A stretch of 64,000 bases of DNA from Amycolatopsis tucumanensis (GTDB lineage: Bacteria; Actinomycetota; Actinomycetes; Mycobacteriales; Pseudonocardiaceae). Of the stretch, positions 8,019 to 16,381 are shown in pieces. The position numbers were made by a program, and so were the translations under genes. Position 1 is the stretch's first letter. Every line of letters starts with the position of its first letter. The stretch covers positions 1-64,000 of the forward strand of contig NZ_JAKGSD010000012.1 of assembly GCF_021654135.1 (NCBI RefSeq), given 5' to 3'. The notes under the pieces are model-generated. The model was not told the DNA's origin and made no database searches. It worked only from the letters and a program-made list of their open reading frames with translations.

Positions 8019-8693
8019 GTGCGCACACCTGACGCCGCGCCGCGGCTCCTGCTCGTCGAGGACGACGCCGGTCTCGCGCGGCTGCTGTCCGGCCTGCTCG
8101 GCGAGGAGGGGTACGACGTGGAGGTGGCCCCGGACGGGCAGCGCGGCCTCCACCTCGGCCTGACCCGGGACTACGACCTGGTGGTGCTCGACCGGGGCCT
8201 GCCCGCCGTGTGCGGCCTGGACCTGCTGGCGCGGTTGCGCGACCGCGGCGTGACGGCGCCGGTGCTGGTGCTCTCGGCGCTGAGCAACCCCGCCGACCGG
8301 GTCGACGGCCTCGACGCCGGCGCCGAGGACTACCTGGGCAAGCCGTTCGACGTCGACGAGCTGCTGGCGCGGCTGCGGGCGCTGCGCCGCCGCCACACCG
8401 ACCGCGCCAGGACGCTGGCGCTGCCCGGCGGCCGCCTGGACCTGGACACCCGCCAGGCCGCGATCGGCGGTGACCGGCCGGTGCGGCTGTCCGAACGGGA
8501 GTGCTCGCTGCTGGCGACGCTGGCTGCGCGGCCTGCGCGCGTGTTCACCCGCGCCGACCTGCGGGCGCTGGTCTTCCCCGACGCCGGCACCGAGGTGGTC
8601 GACACCTACGTGCACTACCTGCGGCGCAAGCTCGGCCGCCACGTCGTCGACACAGTGCGCGGCGTGGGCTACCAGCTGGGGCACCGGAGGTGA
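8019..8693 (+). CDS. OmpR/PhoB-type response regulator
   Basis: The 224-residue protein has a receiver domain (about 9-120) with acidic residues VEDD (13-16), phosphoacceptor Asp58 in VVLDRGLP, and Lys in the GKPF block. A winged-helix DNA-binding domain follows (about 135-222), ending RRKLGRHVVDTVRGVGYQLG. It pairs with the kinase that overlaps its 3' end by four bases. The GTG start has no ribosome site, while a -10-like CACAAT lies just before it. A DevR box overlaps the presumed -35, so this system may sit below DevR in a cascade. Target genes are unknown. Confidence 0.9.
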   Translation: MRTPDAAPRLLLVEDDAGLARLLSGLLGEEGYDVEVAPDGQRGLHLGLTRDYDLVVLDRGLPAVCGLDLLARLRDRGVTAPVLVLSALSNPADRVDGLDAGAEDYLGKPFDVDELLARLRALRRRHTDRARTLALPGGRLDLDTRQAAIGGDRPVRLSERECSLLATLAARPARVFTRADLRALVFPDAGTEVVDTYVHYLRRKLGRHVVDTVRGVGYQLGHRR

Positions 8694-9925
8694 CGCGCTC
8701 GCCCGACGAGCGGGTCCTGCGACGCACCGCGTGGCGGGTCGGCCTGCAGACCGCGGCCGCCGTCGCCGTCACCGTGGCCGTGCTCGGCGCCGTGGCGGGC
8801 CTGGTGGTGCTGCGCTCGCAGCACCACGCGGAGGACCAGCTCGTGCGCTCGGCGATCGACCAGGCCGACGACGTGGGCGATCCACCTGCCGGGACGTGGC
8901 TCGTCGTGCTCGACGGTGAGCGCCGGTCGGCCACCCCCGGCCTGCCCGCCGGGTTGCCCGGTGCGGCCGATCTCCGTCAGACCGCGCAGGACCACCTCGC
9001 GCGCAGCTCCGACGTGCACGCCGGCGGGCGGGAGTACCGCCTGCGCACCGAACCGTTCCGGAACGGCGCCATCCAGGTGGTGCTCGACCTGCGCGGCGAG
9101 CACGAGGAACGCGAGCGGCTGGTGCAGGCGCTGCTCATCGCCGGATCGGCCGGGCTGGTGCTCGCCGCCCTGGCCGGCGCGTGGCTCGGCCGCCGCGCGG
9201 TCGCGCCGCTGGCCGCCGCGCTCGCCCTGCAACGGCGGTTCGTCGCCGACGCCGGGCACGAGCTGCGCACGCCGGTGACGCTGCTCAGCACCCGCGCCCA
9301 GCTGATCCGGCGGCGGTTGCGGAAGGGCGGCGATCCCGCAGCGCTCGCGTCCGAGGCCGACGAACTGGTGCGCGACGCGGGCGTGCTTGCCGGTGTGCTC
9401 GACGACCTGCTCGTCGCGGCCGATCCACGGGAACCACCCGCGGACCGGCTGGACCTGGGCAGGCTGGCCGACGAGGCGGCCGGCGCCGCCCGCGCGGAGG
9501 CCAGGGCCCGCGCGGTGGTCGTGCGGACCGAGACCGGCCGCGCCCCGGTCACCGGGTCGGAGGTGAGCCTGCGCCGTGCCGTCACCGCCCTGCTGGACAA
9601 CGCGATCCGGCACGCGCGGCGCGAAGTGCTCGTGCACGTCGCCCGCGAAGGTCGTGCGGTGGTGCTCACGGTCACCGACGACGGGCCCGGCATCGACGAG
9701 TCGGTGCTGCCCACGATCTTCGACCGCTTCTCGTCCGGCGCTGGCGACGGCGGCGCCGGTGCGCGACGGCGCTACGGTCTCGGGCTGGCCCTGGTCAGCG
9801 AAATCGTCGCCCGGCACGGGGGTTCGGTGACGGCGGGCAACCCCGCGGCCGGGGGCGCGCGGCTGCAGGTGCGCCTGCCCGCGGCCCGGTTCCCAGAAAC
9901 GACCAAGAATTCCCCGGCAGGCTGA
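8690..9925 (+). CDS. Sensor histidine kinase, partner of the OmpR-type regulator
   Basis: The 411-residue kinase has an N-terminal membrane helix (about 20-42), a short extracytoplasmic sensor (about 43-145), a second helix (about 146-166), then a HisKA domain with phosphoacceptor His190 in ADAGHELRTP. The HATPase domain follows, with the N box DNAIRHA, G1 box DDGPGID and a late GLGLAL. No clear HAMP domain is present. The GTG start overlaps the regulator stop as GTGA, and the ribosome site GGAGG lies in the regulator's last codons, so translation is coupled. The signal sensed is unknown. Confidence 0.9.
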   Translation: MTRSPDERVLRRTAWRVGLQTAAAVAVTVAVLGAVAGLVVLRSQHHAEDQLVRSAIDQADDVGDPPAGTWLVVLDGERRSATPGLPAGLPGAADLRQTAQDHLARSSDVHAGGREYRLRTEPFRNGAIQVVLDLRGEHEERERLVQALLIAGSAGLVLAALAGAWLGRRAVAPLAAALALQRRFVADAGHELRTPVTLLSTRAQLIRRRLRKGGDPAALASEADELVRDAGVLAGVLDDLLVAADPREPPADRLDLGRLADEAAGAARAEARARAVVVRTETGRAPVTGSEVSLRRAVTALLDNAIRHARREVLVHVAREGRAVVLTVTDDGPGIDESVLPTIFDRFSSGAGDGGAGARRRYGLGLALVSEIVARHGGSVTAGNPAAGGARLQVRLPAARFPETTKNSPAG

Positions 9926-9963
9926 GCGGCGTCCGACCTCCAACCCACGCGGAGCCCGCCACC

Positions 9964-10476
9964 ATGCCTGTGTTCCTGTCCGGAGTGCCGCTGCACGTCC
10001 TCCTCGTCCACGCCGTGGTCGTCCTGGTGCCGCTGGCGGTGCTGGCCGCGCTGACCGTCGCGCTGTGGCCGGCGGCCCGCCGCCGGTACGGCTGGCTCGC
10101 CGCCGGCGTCGCCGCGGCCGCCACCGCGTCCGTGCCGCTGGCCACCAGCAGCGGCGAAGACCTGCGGGACCGGCTGGCGCCGACCGACCTGATCCGGCAG
10201 CACGCGCACCTCGGCGACCAGTTGCTGGTCTTCGTGGCCGGGCTCCTGGCCGCGACGGTGGCGCTGGTGTGGTTCGACCGCCGCGCGCGCCGGGACGAGC
10301 CGGGAGCTGCCCGCCGCCTGCCGTCCCGACCGGTGACCCTGGGACTCGCGGCCGCGACGATCGCGCTCGCCGCGGTGTCGGCGGTCCAGGTCGTGCGGAT
10401 CGGCGACTCGGGCGCGCGGGCGGCGTGGGCGCAGACGCACTACACCGCACCGCAGCACCAGGACGAGGACGGCTGA
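9964..10476 (+). CDS. DUF2231-type membrane protein
   Basis: The 170-residue protein has four predicted transmembrane helices (about 10-32, 42-60, 82-103, 120-140). It starts with the PLHVLLVHAVVVLVPLAV motif typical of DUF2231 proteins, which carry conserved His residues and are suspected of metal or heme roles; function is not established. The ATG at 9964 lies 38 bases after the kinase stop, so it probably completes the three-gene operon. Its end is seven bases from a convergent universal stress gene, leaving no room for a separate terminator. Confidence 0.8.
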   Translation: MPVFLSGVPLHVLLVHAVVVLVPLAVLAALTVALWPAARRRYGWLAAGVAAAATASVPLATSSGEDLRDRLAPTDLIRQHAHLGDQLLVFVAGLLAATVALVWFDRRARRDEPGAARRLPSRPVTLGLAAATIALAAVSAVQVVRIGDSGARAAWAQTHYTAPQHQDEDG

Positions 10477-10483
10477 GCGGGCG

Positions 10484-11371
10484 CTACTCCCCGTCGGGGC
10501 GGACCACCATCACCGGGCACTCTGCGCGGTGGATCAGCGCCTGGCTGGTCGATCCCAGCAGCAGCCCGGAAAAGCCGCCGCGCCCGCGGCTGCCCACGAC
10601 GACCAGCTGCGCCTGCCTGCTCCAGTCGATCAGCTGGTGCCGCGGCCGGTCGCGCACCACGACGCGGTCCACCTTGACGTCGGGGTAGCGCTCCTGCCGA
10701 CCCGCCAGCCGCTCGGCGAGCACCAGCTCCTCGTCCTGCCGGACCGCCTCCCAGTCGACGACCAGCGGGAAGGATCCGAGACCGCCCAGGAGGTCCTCGT
10801 CGCTCCACGCGTGCACCGCCACCAGCGGCGCCCCGCGCCAGCTGGCCTCCTCGAAGGCCGCCTCCAGCGCCCGCTCGCTGAACGGGCTGCCGTCGACACC
10901 GACCACGACCGGTCCCGCCGCCGGGGCGGCCCGCCCGCGCACCACCACGACCGGGCAGTGCGCGTGGGAAACGACCTGCACCGCCGTGGTCCCGGCGAGC
11001 ACGCCGGTGAACCCGCCGGCCCCCGACGCGCCCAGCACGAGCGCTCTGGCGCCGCGGGACGCCGTGATCAGGGCCTCGGCCGGGTGCTCCTCCGGCATCG
11101 CCGTGGTGACCGTCAGTCCCTCGCCACCCGCGTCGCGGGCGACGCGGACCGCAGCGGCCAAGAAGTCCTTCGCGTTGTCCACCAGATCGTCGTGCAGCGC
11201 CCGCAGCGCGGGCATCGCGATTCCGTAGCGGCCGGTGAACGGCGAGAACCCGTGCACGAGGTGCAGCCGGTCGCGGTGCCGCACCGCGTCGGCCGCGGCC
11301 CAGCGCACCGCCGCGGTGGAGGCCTCCGACCAGTCCACCCCGACGACGGTCACCCCTGCGGTGTTCGTCAT
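10484..11371 (-). CDS. Tandem universal stress protein
   Basis: The 295-residue protein has two UspA domains (about 5-145 and 153-295). The first begins VTVVGVDWSEASTAAVRW and carries LGASGAGGFTGVLAGTTA; the second begins VVVGVDGSPFSERAL and carries GSRGRGGFSGLLLGSTS. The G-2x-G-9x-G-S/T signatures suggest ATP binding in at least the second domain. It is the last gene of an operon that starts with the 78-residue protein at 13205 and includes another USP and a CBS-BON protein; gap to the upstream gene is 12 bases. ATG 11371 has GAGAGGA upstream. Confidence 0.92.
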   Translation of the reverse strand: MTNTAGVTVVGVDWSEASTAAVRWAAADAVRHRDRLHLVHGFSPFTGRYGIAMPALRALHDDLVDNAKDFLAAAVRVARDAGGEGLTVTTAMPEEHPAEALITASRGARALVLGASGAGGFTGVLAGTTAVQVVSHAHCPVVVVRGRAAPAAGPVVVGVDGSPFSERALEAAFEEASWRGAPLVAVHAWSDEDLLGGLGSFPLVVDWEAVRQDEELVLAERLAGRQERYPDVKVDRVVVRDRPRHQLIDWSRQAQLVVVGSRGRGGFSGLLLGSTSQALIHRAECPVMVVRPDGE

Positions 11372-11383
11372 GTCGTTCCTCTC

Positions 11384-12058
11384 CTAGCCCGGAATCCGGT
11401 CGTCCACAGTGGAATTCAGTTCGTTCGCGACGGCGACGACGCCGGGGATCGCCTCGGTCAGCCGCGCCGCCCGCTCCGCCTCGCTGCGCCGGTCGACCGT
11501 GCCGGTGAGTGTCACGACCCCGTCCACGACCTCGGCGCGCGCCTGCTCCGGAGCTGCCCACAGGCAACGCCGCAGCACCTCCTCCTCGACGGCGCGGGCG
11601 ATCTCGGCGTCCGGCCGCAGGAACACCCGCAGCACGTCCCGCCGGGCGAGCACGCCGACGAGCTTGCCGTCGCCGTCGACGACGTAGAGCCGCCTCAGGT
11701 GTTCGCGCGCCAGCCGGCGCGCCGCGACGGCGACCGGCTCGTCCTGCCCGATCACCCGGACCCGCCGCGTCATCGCGGTTTCCGCGGTCATCGCGCGCGA
11801 CTTGCCCCACCAGCGCCACCGTCGTCCCGGCGCGAACGCCGACGGCGGCCGGTCCGCGCCGCGCAGGTCCTCCTTGGCCAGCAGGTCCGACTCCGAGACC
11901 ACGCCGACCGGGCGGTCGTGGCCGTCGACCACCGGCACCGCCCCGATCTGGTACTGGTCCAGCAGCCGGACCAGGTTCTTGAACGGCATCGCGGGCACCA
12001 CGGACACCACCGGATGCGTCATCAGGTCGCCCACGACCGGTCCGCGCACCCGCCTCAC
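11384..12058 (-). CDS. CBS-pair protein with C-terminal BON domain
   Basis: The 224-residue protein has two CBS motifs (about 9-65 and 85-145) followed by a BON domain (about 150-220; ARAEVVDGVVTLTGTV, then IPGVVAVANELN). CBS pairs bind adenosine nucleotides; BON domains are thought to bind phospholipid or partner proteins. The related mycobacterial Hrp1 (Rv2626c) is DosR-induced but lacks BON. The GTG at 12058 overlaps the upstream USP stop as GTGA. A second CBS-BON protein is at 25498-26067. The specific ligand is unknown. Confidence 0.85.
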   Translation of the reverse strand: MRRVRGPVVGDLMTHPVVSVVPAMPFKNLVRLLDQYQIGAVPVVDGHDRPVGVVSESDLLAKEDLRGADRPPSAFAPGRRWRWWGKSRAMTAETAMTRRVRVIGQDEPVAVAARRLAREHLRRLYVVDGDGKLVGVLARRDVLRVFLRPDAEIARAVEEEVLRRCLWAAPEQARAEVVDGVVTLTGTVDRRSEAERAARLTEAIPGVVAVANELNSTVDDRIPG

Positions 12059-12945
12059 GCCTGGCGGACGATCAGCAGCGGGCACAGCGCGAAGGTGATC
12101 AGCGACTGGCTCGTGGACCCGAGCACCATGCCGGCGAACCCGCCGCGGCCGCGGCTGCCCACGACGATCAGCTGGGCGCCCTCGGCGTGGTCGAGCAGCC
12201 GGTCGGCCGCGCTGCCGCGTACCACGATCCGCTCGACGGCGACGTCGGGGTACTTCTCCTGCCAGCCCGCCAGCCGCTGGGCCAGCAGCTCGCGCTCGCG
12301 CTCCTCGATCGCCGGGCGGTCCAGCGTCCAGCGCGTCTCCTCGAAGAGGGCGCCCAGGTAGGAGTCGTCCCACGCGTGGACCGCGACGAGCGCGGCACCG
12401 CGACGGGAAGCCGCGTCGAACGCGGCCGCGATCGCCTCGTCGCTGGTGGGCGAGGCGTCGATCCCGACCACGACCGGCCCCTCGGCGGGCGGCTCGTCGT
12501 CCGCCACGTGCGGCCGGACCACGGCGACCGGGCAGCGGGCGTTGGCGGCCAGCGCGATCGTGACCGACCCGGCCAGGAAGCGGCCGAGGAACCGCACGGG
12601 CGGGGTGCCCAGCACGAGCACCGCGGCCGAGCGGGACTCGTCCAGCAGCGCCGCGCCGACCTGCTCCTTGCGCAGGCTCCGCTGGATGTCCACATCGGAC
12701 TCGGCGCTGCGGGCGGCGTCGCTCGCGGCGCGCAGGATCCGGTGGCCCCGCTGACGCGCGAGGCCGGCCAGGTCCACGTGCACCGGCATCGGCTGGGGGT
12801 AGCCGAGCGAGGCTTCGTCCAGGGCGTGCACCAGTTTCAGGGGCACGTTGCGGCGCCGTGCCTCGGTGGCGGCCCACCGGACCGCGCCGAGCGACGCTTC
12901 GGAGCCGTCGACCCCGACGACGACCGGGTTCGGGGAGTGGGACAT
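12055..12945 (-). CDS. Tandem universal stress protein
   Basis: The 296-residue protein has two UspA domains. The first (1-145) begins PVVVGVDGSEASLGAVRWA and its ATP loop is weak (VLGTPPVRFLGRFLAGS lacks the G-2x-G spacing). The second (155-296) is canonical, with VVVGIDASPTSDEAI and GSRGRGGFAGMVLGSTS. Only the second domain is likely to bind ATP. It overlaps the CBS-BON gene by four bases and follows the small 78-residue gene by 23 bases. A pyrophosphate-type ribosome site (GGAAAC) precedes ATG 12945. Confidence 0.92.
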   Translation of the reverse strand: MSHSPNPVVVGVDGSEASLGAVRWAATEARRRNVPLKLVHALDEASLGYPQPMPVHVDLAGLARQRGHRILRAASDAARSAESDVDIQRSLRKEQVGAALLDESRSAAVLVLGTPPVRFLGRFLAGSVTIALAANARCPVAVVRPHVADDEPPAEGPVVVGIDASPTSDEAIAAAFDAASRRGAALVAVHAWDDSYLGALFEETRWTLDRPAIEERERELLAQRLAGWQEKYPDVAVERIVVRGSAADRLLDHAEGAQLIVVGSRGRGGFAGMVLGSTSQSLITFALCPLLIVRQA

Positions 12946-12968
12946 GGTTGTTTCCTTTCGGATCCGGG

Positions 12969-13205
12969 TTACGCCGAAGCGGTGGCGCGCTGGAAGAGCT
13001 CGGTGAGTTCCGGGATGGTCAGGGTCCGGTTCGCCGGCTGCCGGCGCGGTCGCGGGACCGGCGCGCGGCCTTCGGCCGGCGACAGCCCGAGCATCGCGAG
13101 CAGCTCGCGGAGCTCGTCGGCGTCCTTCGCCTGGCCCGCCACGGCGCGCGCGGCGCGGTGGCGTTCTTCGGGGGTCGGTTCGTGCGAGCTGATCGCGTTG
13201 TCCAT
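12969..13205 (-). CDS. Small hypothetical protein, first gene of a stress operon
   Basis: I do not recognise this 78-residue protein. It has an acidic, helical N-terminal half (PEERHRAARAVAGQAKDADEL) and an RPRRQP basic linker, followed by LTIPELTELFQRA. No membrane segment is present. Three DevR-type boxes in 22-bp register stand upstream (13243-13300), which supports it as a real, regulated first gene ahead of USP, CBS-BON and USP. The first 45 residues look like a dimerizing helix pair. A partner or regulatory role is only a guess. Confidence 0.65.
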   Translation of the reverse strand: MDNAISSHEPTPEERHRAARAVAGQAKDADELRELLAMLGLSPAEGRAPVPRPRRQPANRTLTIPELTELFQRATASA

Positions 13206-13232
13206 GCCGGGAACGCTATTGGCGGACGGCGG

Positions 13233-13267
13233 CCCGCCACGACGGGCGGAGGGCCCGTCGTGGCGGG
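13233..13267. repeat. Perfect 15-bp-arm inverted repeat
   Basis: Bases 13233-13247 pair perfectly with 13253-13267 around the loop GGAGG. The inner part coincides with the start-proximal DevR-type box, so the repeat may be a protein-binding palindrome, a terminator of the upstream minus-strand gene ending at 13306, or both. It has no T tract. Confidence 0.7.
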
Positions 13268-13300
13268 GCTGAGGTCGCCGCCGGTGAGGACTTTGTGCCC
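13243..13300. promoter_or_regulatory. Triple DevR box array
   Basis: CGGGCGGAGGGCCC (13243-13256), GGGGCTGAGGTCGC (13265-13278) and AGGACTTTGTGCCC (13287-13300) each fit GGGNC-N4-GNCCC with zero to two deviations and begin exactly 22 bases apart. The array faces the minus-strand start at 13205. Confidence 0.55.
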
Positions 13301-13305
13301 TGTCC

Positions 13306-14322
13306 TCAGCCGTCGGACGCCAGGAGACGGGCCAGCGCGAACCCGGTGACGGCGGAGGTGGTGGCGGCCATGAGCAGCCCGCCGCCGACGCCGATCAGCA
13401 CTGTGACGGCCAGGGCTTGCCCCTCGTGCCACAGCGGCATGGTGACGGCGAGGAACACACCCAGCCCGGCCAGCCAGGCCGCAGCGGTGACCGGGATCCA
13501 CCGCCACGCCCGGGACAGGTGCGGGCGCAGGAGCGGCCACTGGGCCGTCCCGAGTGACGCGAGTACGACCAGCCCGAGCACCACCCCGGCCGCCCCGGCC
13601 TCCACCGGCGACCAGCGGTCGACCTCCGCCGCGGCCGGGATCGTGCCGGCCAGGTAGGCGAGGACCGCGCCGGCCGAGGTCGCCGCGATCCAGCGCCGCG
13701 TCCGCAGGGCCGGCAGCGCGTGCCGCAGCACGAGCGCCTGCCCGCACCCGAGCGCGGCCCCTTCGACCGCCCCGGCGGCCAGCAGGGCGGGCACGGCGAC
13801 CGCGGGCGCCGACCCGGCGGTGAGCGCGCCGACGCCGGCGGGCACCGCGAACCCGGCGAACTCGGCCAGGGTGACGATCCAGAACCAGCTCCACGCCAGC
13901 GCCCTGCCGCGCAAGGGTTTCACTGGGGGCAGGTCGATGGCGACCAGCGGCGCGTCCGCGGGCACCCGCGGCCCGCGGAGCTGGTACACCGCCACCGCCG
14001 CCTCGCGCTCGGCGCCGTGCAGCACCCGGCCCGCACCGGCCGACCACCCGCCCGGCAGCCACACCTCGACCGGGGAGATGGTGCGGAAGTGCCGCCACCA
14101 CGTCTTGCCGGCGGCCCGCCCGGCGACGACCAGCAGCCGGTCGCCGTCCCGGACGTGGCACACCGGGAACTCGACCAGGTCACCGCGCCGCGAGCGGTAC
14201 CGCAGCACGCACAACCGGCCGAGCAGCGGGGCGAGCACGGAATCCAGCAGCCGAAGGACCAGCCGCTGGCCCACGCCGCGGCGCGCCGCGCGCCGGTGGC
14301 GCCCGGGCGCGGTGGTGCTCAT
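13306..14322 (-). CDS. Deazaflavin-nitroreductase-like domain fused to a multi-span membrane domain
   Basis: The 338-residue protein begins with a basic stretch and a soluble domain (about 35-130) resembling the small F420/FMN split-barrel family: RYRSRRGDLVEFPV, VRDGDRLLVVAG and a KTWWRHFRT block match the order of those proteins. From about residue 140 it is a membrane protein with about six helices ending at 335. I know of no standard family with this order, so cofactor binding and function are uncertain. Its start overlaps, as ATGA, a 43-residue ORF that looks like a decayed copy of its own N-terminus. It is the distal gene of the operon starting at 16275. Confidence 0.7.
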   Translation of the reverse strand: MSTTAPGRHRRAARRGVGQRLVLRLLDSVLAPLLGRLCVLRYRSRRGDLVEFPVCHVRDGDRLLVVAGRAAGKTWWRHFRTISPVEVWLPGGWSAGAGRVLHGAEREAAVAVYQLRGPRVPADAPLVAIDLPPVKPLRGRALAWSWFWIVTLAEFAGFAVPAGVGALTAGSAPAVAVPALLAAGAVEGAALGCGQALVLRHALPALRTRRWIAATSAGAVLAYLAGTIPAAAEVDRWSPVEAGAAGVVLGLVVLASLGTAQWPLLRPHLSRAWRWIPVTAAAWLAGLGVFLAVTMPLWHEGQALAVTVLIGVGGGLLMAATTSAVTGFALARLLASDG

Positions 14323-14450
14323 CTGCGTTCCCCCGTCCGGCCGCCGTACCGGACATGGCCCACCGGGAGCGCGAACAGCCCGAGGTCCAACCGGTCACCC
14401 AACCCGCGGCGAGCCGCGCTCCGGCGCCGCCCGGGCGCGGCGGTGCTCAT
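14319..14450 (-). pseudogene. 43-residue remnant duplicating the N-terminus of the next gene
   Basis: The ORF reads [20 protein letters not shown] and continues into PVGHVRYGGR. The following gene starts MSTTAPGRHRRAARRGVGQR and later has PVCHVRDGDR. So the two ends of the first 60 residues are kept and about 30 residues between them are missing: a shortened duplicate. Both junctions overlap as ATGA (14447-14450 and 14319-14322), so ribosomes would still pass from the nitroreductase through this ORF to the membrane protein. It may now serve only as a coupling leader. Confidence 0.65.
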
Positions 14451-15385
14451 CCCCGTTTCCCCACCCCGGTCGGCGCCAGCACCCGGCCCGGGGTGGCCGT
14501 GACCGGGTAGCCGACCCGGAGGATCGCCTGCGGGTACCCGGGGAGGTCGAGCTTCTCGATGAGCCCGGCGCGCACCTCGGGCAGGTGCAGCGGCTGGGTC
14601 AGGACGGAGCCCACCAGCCCCTCGGTGATGGCGGCGAGCCAGGCCCGCTCCAGCGCGGCGCCCGCGTGCAACTGGTCGCGCCGCGTGTCGTCCGCGGTGA
14701 GCACGATCAGCAGAGACTCCGCCGCGACCCGCTCGGTCAGCGTCACCGTGTCGGGTAGGTGCGTGTCGGCGCGCACCAGACCCGACCAGGGCAGCGTGGT
14801 CTCCGGCGACGGCGGTTCCCGCAGCTGGGCGGTCCAGGCGGTCAGTTCCCGCTGGTAGGCCCGGTCGGCGCGGAGCAGCTGCCCGGCGTGGGCCAGCAGC
14901 TCGGCCAGCGGCGCCGCCTCGGTCCGGGACTGGACGAGACGCGCCTCGGTGCCTGGCCCCGCCGCCGTGTCGCCGAGCAGCCGCAGGACCCGCGGCGGGA
15001 CGTGGTGCAGCGCGAACGGCGAGCGGTAACTGCTGCGCTGGAAGATCGCCGAATAGCGGTTCAGCTCGTCGGGCTTGGCCTCCCCGCGCTCGGCGGCGCG
15101 GATCTCGGCGACCAGGTCCGGCCGCACCGGCGACGGCAGCAGCTCCACCTCCGGGCGCCAGCCAAGGACCCGCACCGCGAGATCCAGGTTGGCCAGCGCC
15201 GCGCCGCAGGAGAGCACCCGGTCGCGGCCGGTGGGGTCGTGCCGCGGCAACGACACGTCGAACCGTTCGTACAGCCGCAACACCCCGTTCGGGACCTCCA
15301 ACACCCACGGCTGCGAGTTGTGGACCGAGGGGGCGCAGCTCGCGGCTCGCGCGAGCGCCCCGACCTCGACCTGGGACCAGTGCAT
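14447..15385 (-). CDS. Acg-family FMN-binding nitroreductase-like protein
   Basis: The 312-residue protein starts [26 protein letters not shown]; the APS-HNSQPW block is the hallmark of the Acg family (Mtb Rv2032, Rv3127, Rv3131), which are DosR-regulon flavoproteins with two nitroreductase half-folds and a lid. FMN sequestration rather than catalysis has been proposed for Acg. I prefer ATG 15385 because GGAGG lies seven bases before it; ATG 15391 is only two bases from the same site. It is second in the operon after the USP at 16275, with 20 bases between. Confidence 0.88.
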   Translation of the reverse strand: MHWSQVEVGALARAASCAPSVHNSQPWVLEVPNGVLRLYERFDVSLPRHDPTGRDRVLSCGAALANLDLAVRVLGWRPEVELLPSPVRPDLVAEIRAAERGEAKPDELNRYSAIFQRSSYRSPFALHHVPPRVLRLLGDTAAGPGTEARLVQSRTEAAPLAELLAHAGQLLRADRAYQRELTAWTAQLREPPSPETTLPWSGLVRADTHLPDTVTLTERVAAESLLIVLTADDTRRDQLHAGAALERAWLAAITEGLVGSVLTQPLHLPEVRAGLIEKLDLPGYPQAILRVGYPVTATPGRVLAPTGVGKRG

Positions 15386-15405
15386 TGTCATTCCTCCGGA
15401 AGTTC

Positions 15406-16275
15406 TCAGCGGACCACGGCGACCGGGCACGGGCAGTGGTGGAGCAGGGCCTGGCTGGTGGAGCCGAGCCCCATGCCGTCGAAGGCGTGCCGCCCGCGCG
15501 AGCCGACCACGACCAGTTGGGCGCCCCGGGCCGCGGCGAGCAGTCCCCGCACCGGGCGGTCCCGCACGGTGCGCAGCGCCAGCGGCACGTCCGGGTACTT
15601 CTCCCGCCACCCGGCGAGCCGCTCGGCCAGCAGGCGGCGCTCGTCCTCGGCGACCTCGTCGTACTCCACGTCGATCGGCAGCACCGACCAGGTTTCGCCG
15701 AGGCTCATGTCGGTCCAGGTGTGCAGGGCGACCAGCGGCGCCTGCCGCCTGCCTGCGGTGTCGAAGGCGAAGGCGATCGCCGCGTCGCTCGACGTGGAGG
15801 CGTCCACGCCCACCACAATCGGGCCGCGCTCCGGCGGCAGCGCGTCCCGCACCACGACGACGGGACAGGGCCCGTGGGCGGCGAGCGCGGACGAGACCGA
15901 ACCGAGCAGCAACCCGGGGAAGCCACCGAGACCGCGGGAACCCAGCACCGCGAGGCGGGCGGTCGCCGCCTCCTCGATCAGGGCGGCCGCGGCCGCGCCG
16001 GTGCGCAGCCGCGTGTGGATCTCGATGCCGGGTTCGGCCGCCCGCGCCTGGCCGTGGGCCTCGCCGAGCCAGCGGTGCCCCTGTTCGAGCCGGGACTCGA
16101 CCAGCCCGCCGCCCCCGGGCGCCGTCGAGGGCGCCGGAGGCAGGGTGCACACGTGCACGAGCCGGAGCGGCAGATGCCGCAGTGACGCCTCGCGCGCTGC
16201 CCATCGCACGGCGTTGAGCGCCGCCGGTGAGCCGTCCACGGCGGCGAGAACCGCGGGTTCGATCGATTCGACCAT
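15406..16275 (-). CDS. Tandem universal stress protein
   Basis: The 289-residue protein has two UspA domains: [20 protein letters not shown] with [19 protein letters not shown], and [15 protein letters not shown] with [18 protein letters not shown]. Both keep the ATP-loop spacing. ATG 16275 is the internal Met of a longer open frame; residues upstream of it are not USP-like and would overlap the DevR boxes. It is first gene of a four-member operon with the Acg-type protein, the 43-residue remnant and the fused membrane protein. The divergent neighbour is a zinc alcohol dehydrogenase. Confidence 0.92.
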   Translation of the reverse strand: MVESIEPAVLAAVDGSPAALNAVRWAAREASLRHLPLRLVHVCTLPPAPSTAPGGGGLVESRLEQGHRWLGEAHGQARAAEPGIEIHTRLRTGAAAAALIEEAATARLAVLGSRGLGGFPGLLLGSVSSALAAHGPCPVVVVRDALPPERGPIVVGVDASTSSDAAIAFAFDTAGRRQAPLVALHTWTDMSLGETWSVLPIDVEYDEVAEDERRLLAERLAGWREKYPDVPLALRTVRDRPVRGLLAAARGAQLVVVGSRGRHAFDGMGLGSTSQALLHHCPCPVAVVR

Positions 16276-16310
16276 GCTTCGATCCTCACCGGCCGGTGCC
16301 GCGGCGGGCA

Positions 16311-16346
16311 GGGCAGACGGGCCCCGGCCACGGGGCACTTCGGCTC
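16311..16346. promoter_or_regulatory. DevR box pair between divergent usp and adh genes
   Basis: GGGCAGACGGGCCC (16311-16324) fits the pattern fully. GGGCACTTCGGCTC (16333-16346) misses one base of the second half-site. They begin exactly 22 bases apart. They can serve the usp operon (16275) and adh (16382), whose starts lie about 43 bases from the nearer box. Confidence 0.65.
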
Positions 16347-16381
16347 TTTCCCGCCCGCGCGCGCCTGGGAAAGCCGGCCCC

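Noticed and set aside
8669-10450. Long open frame opposite the sensor kinase and DUF2231 genes
   Set aside because: No domain, biased composition; the sense-strand genes have H, N and G boxes and proper start signals.
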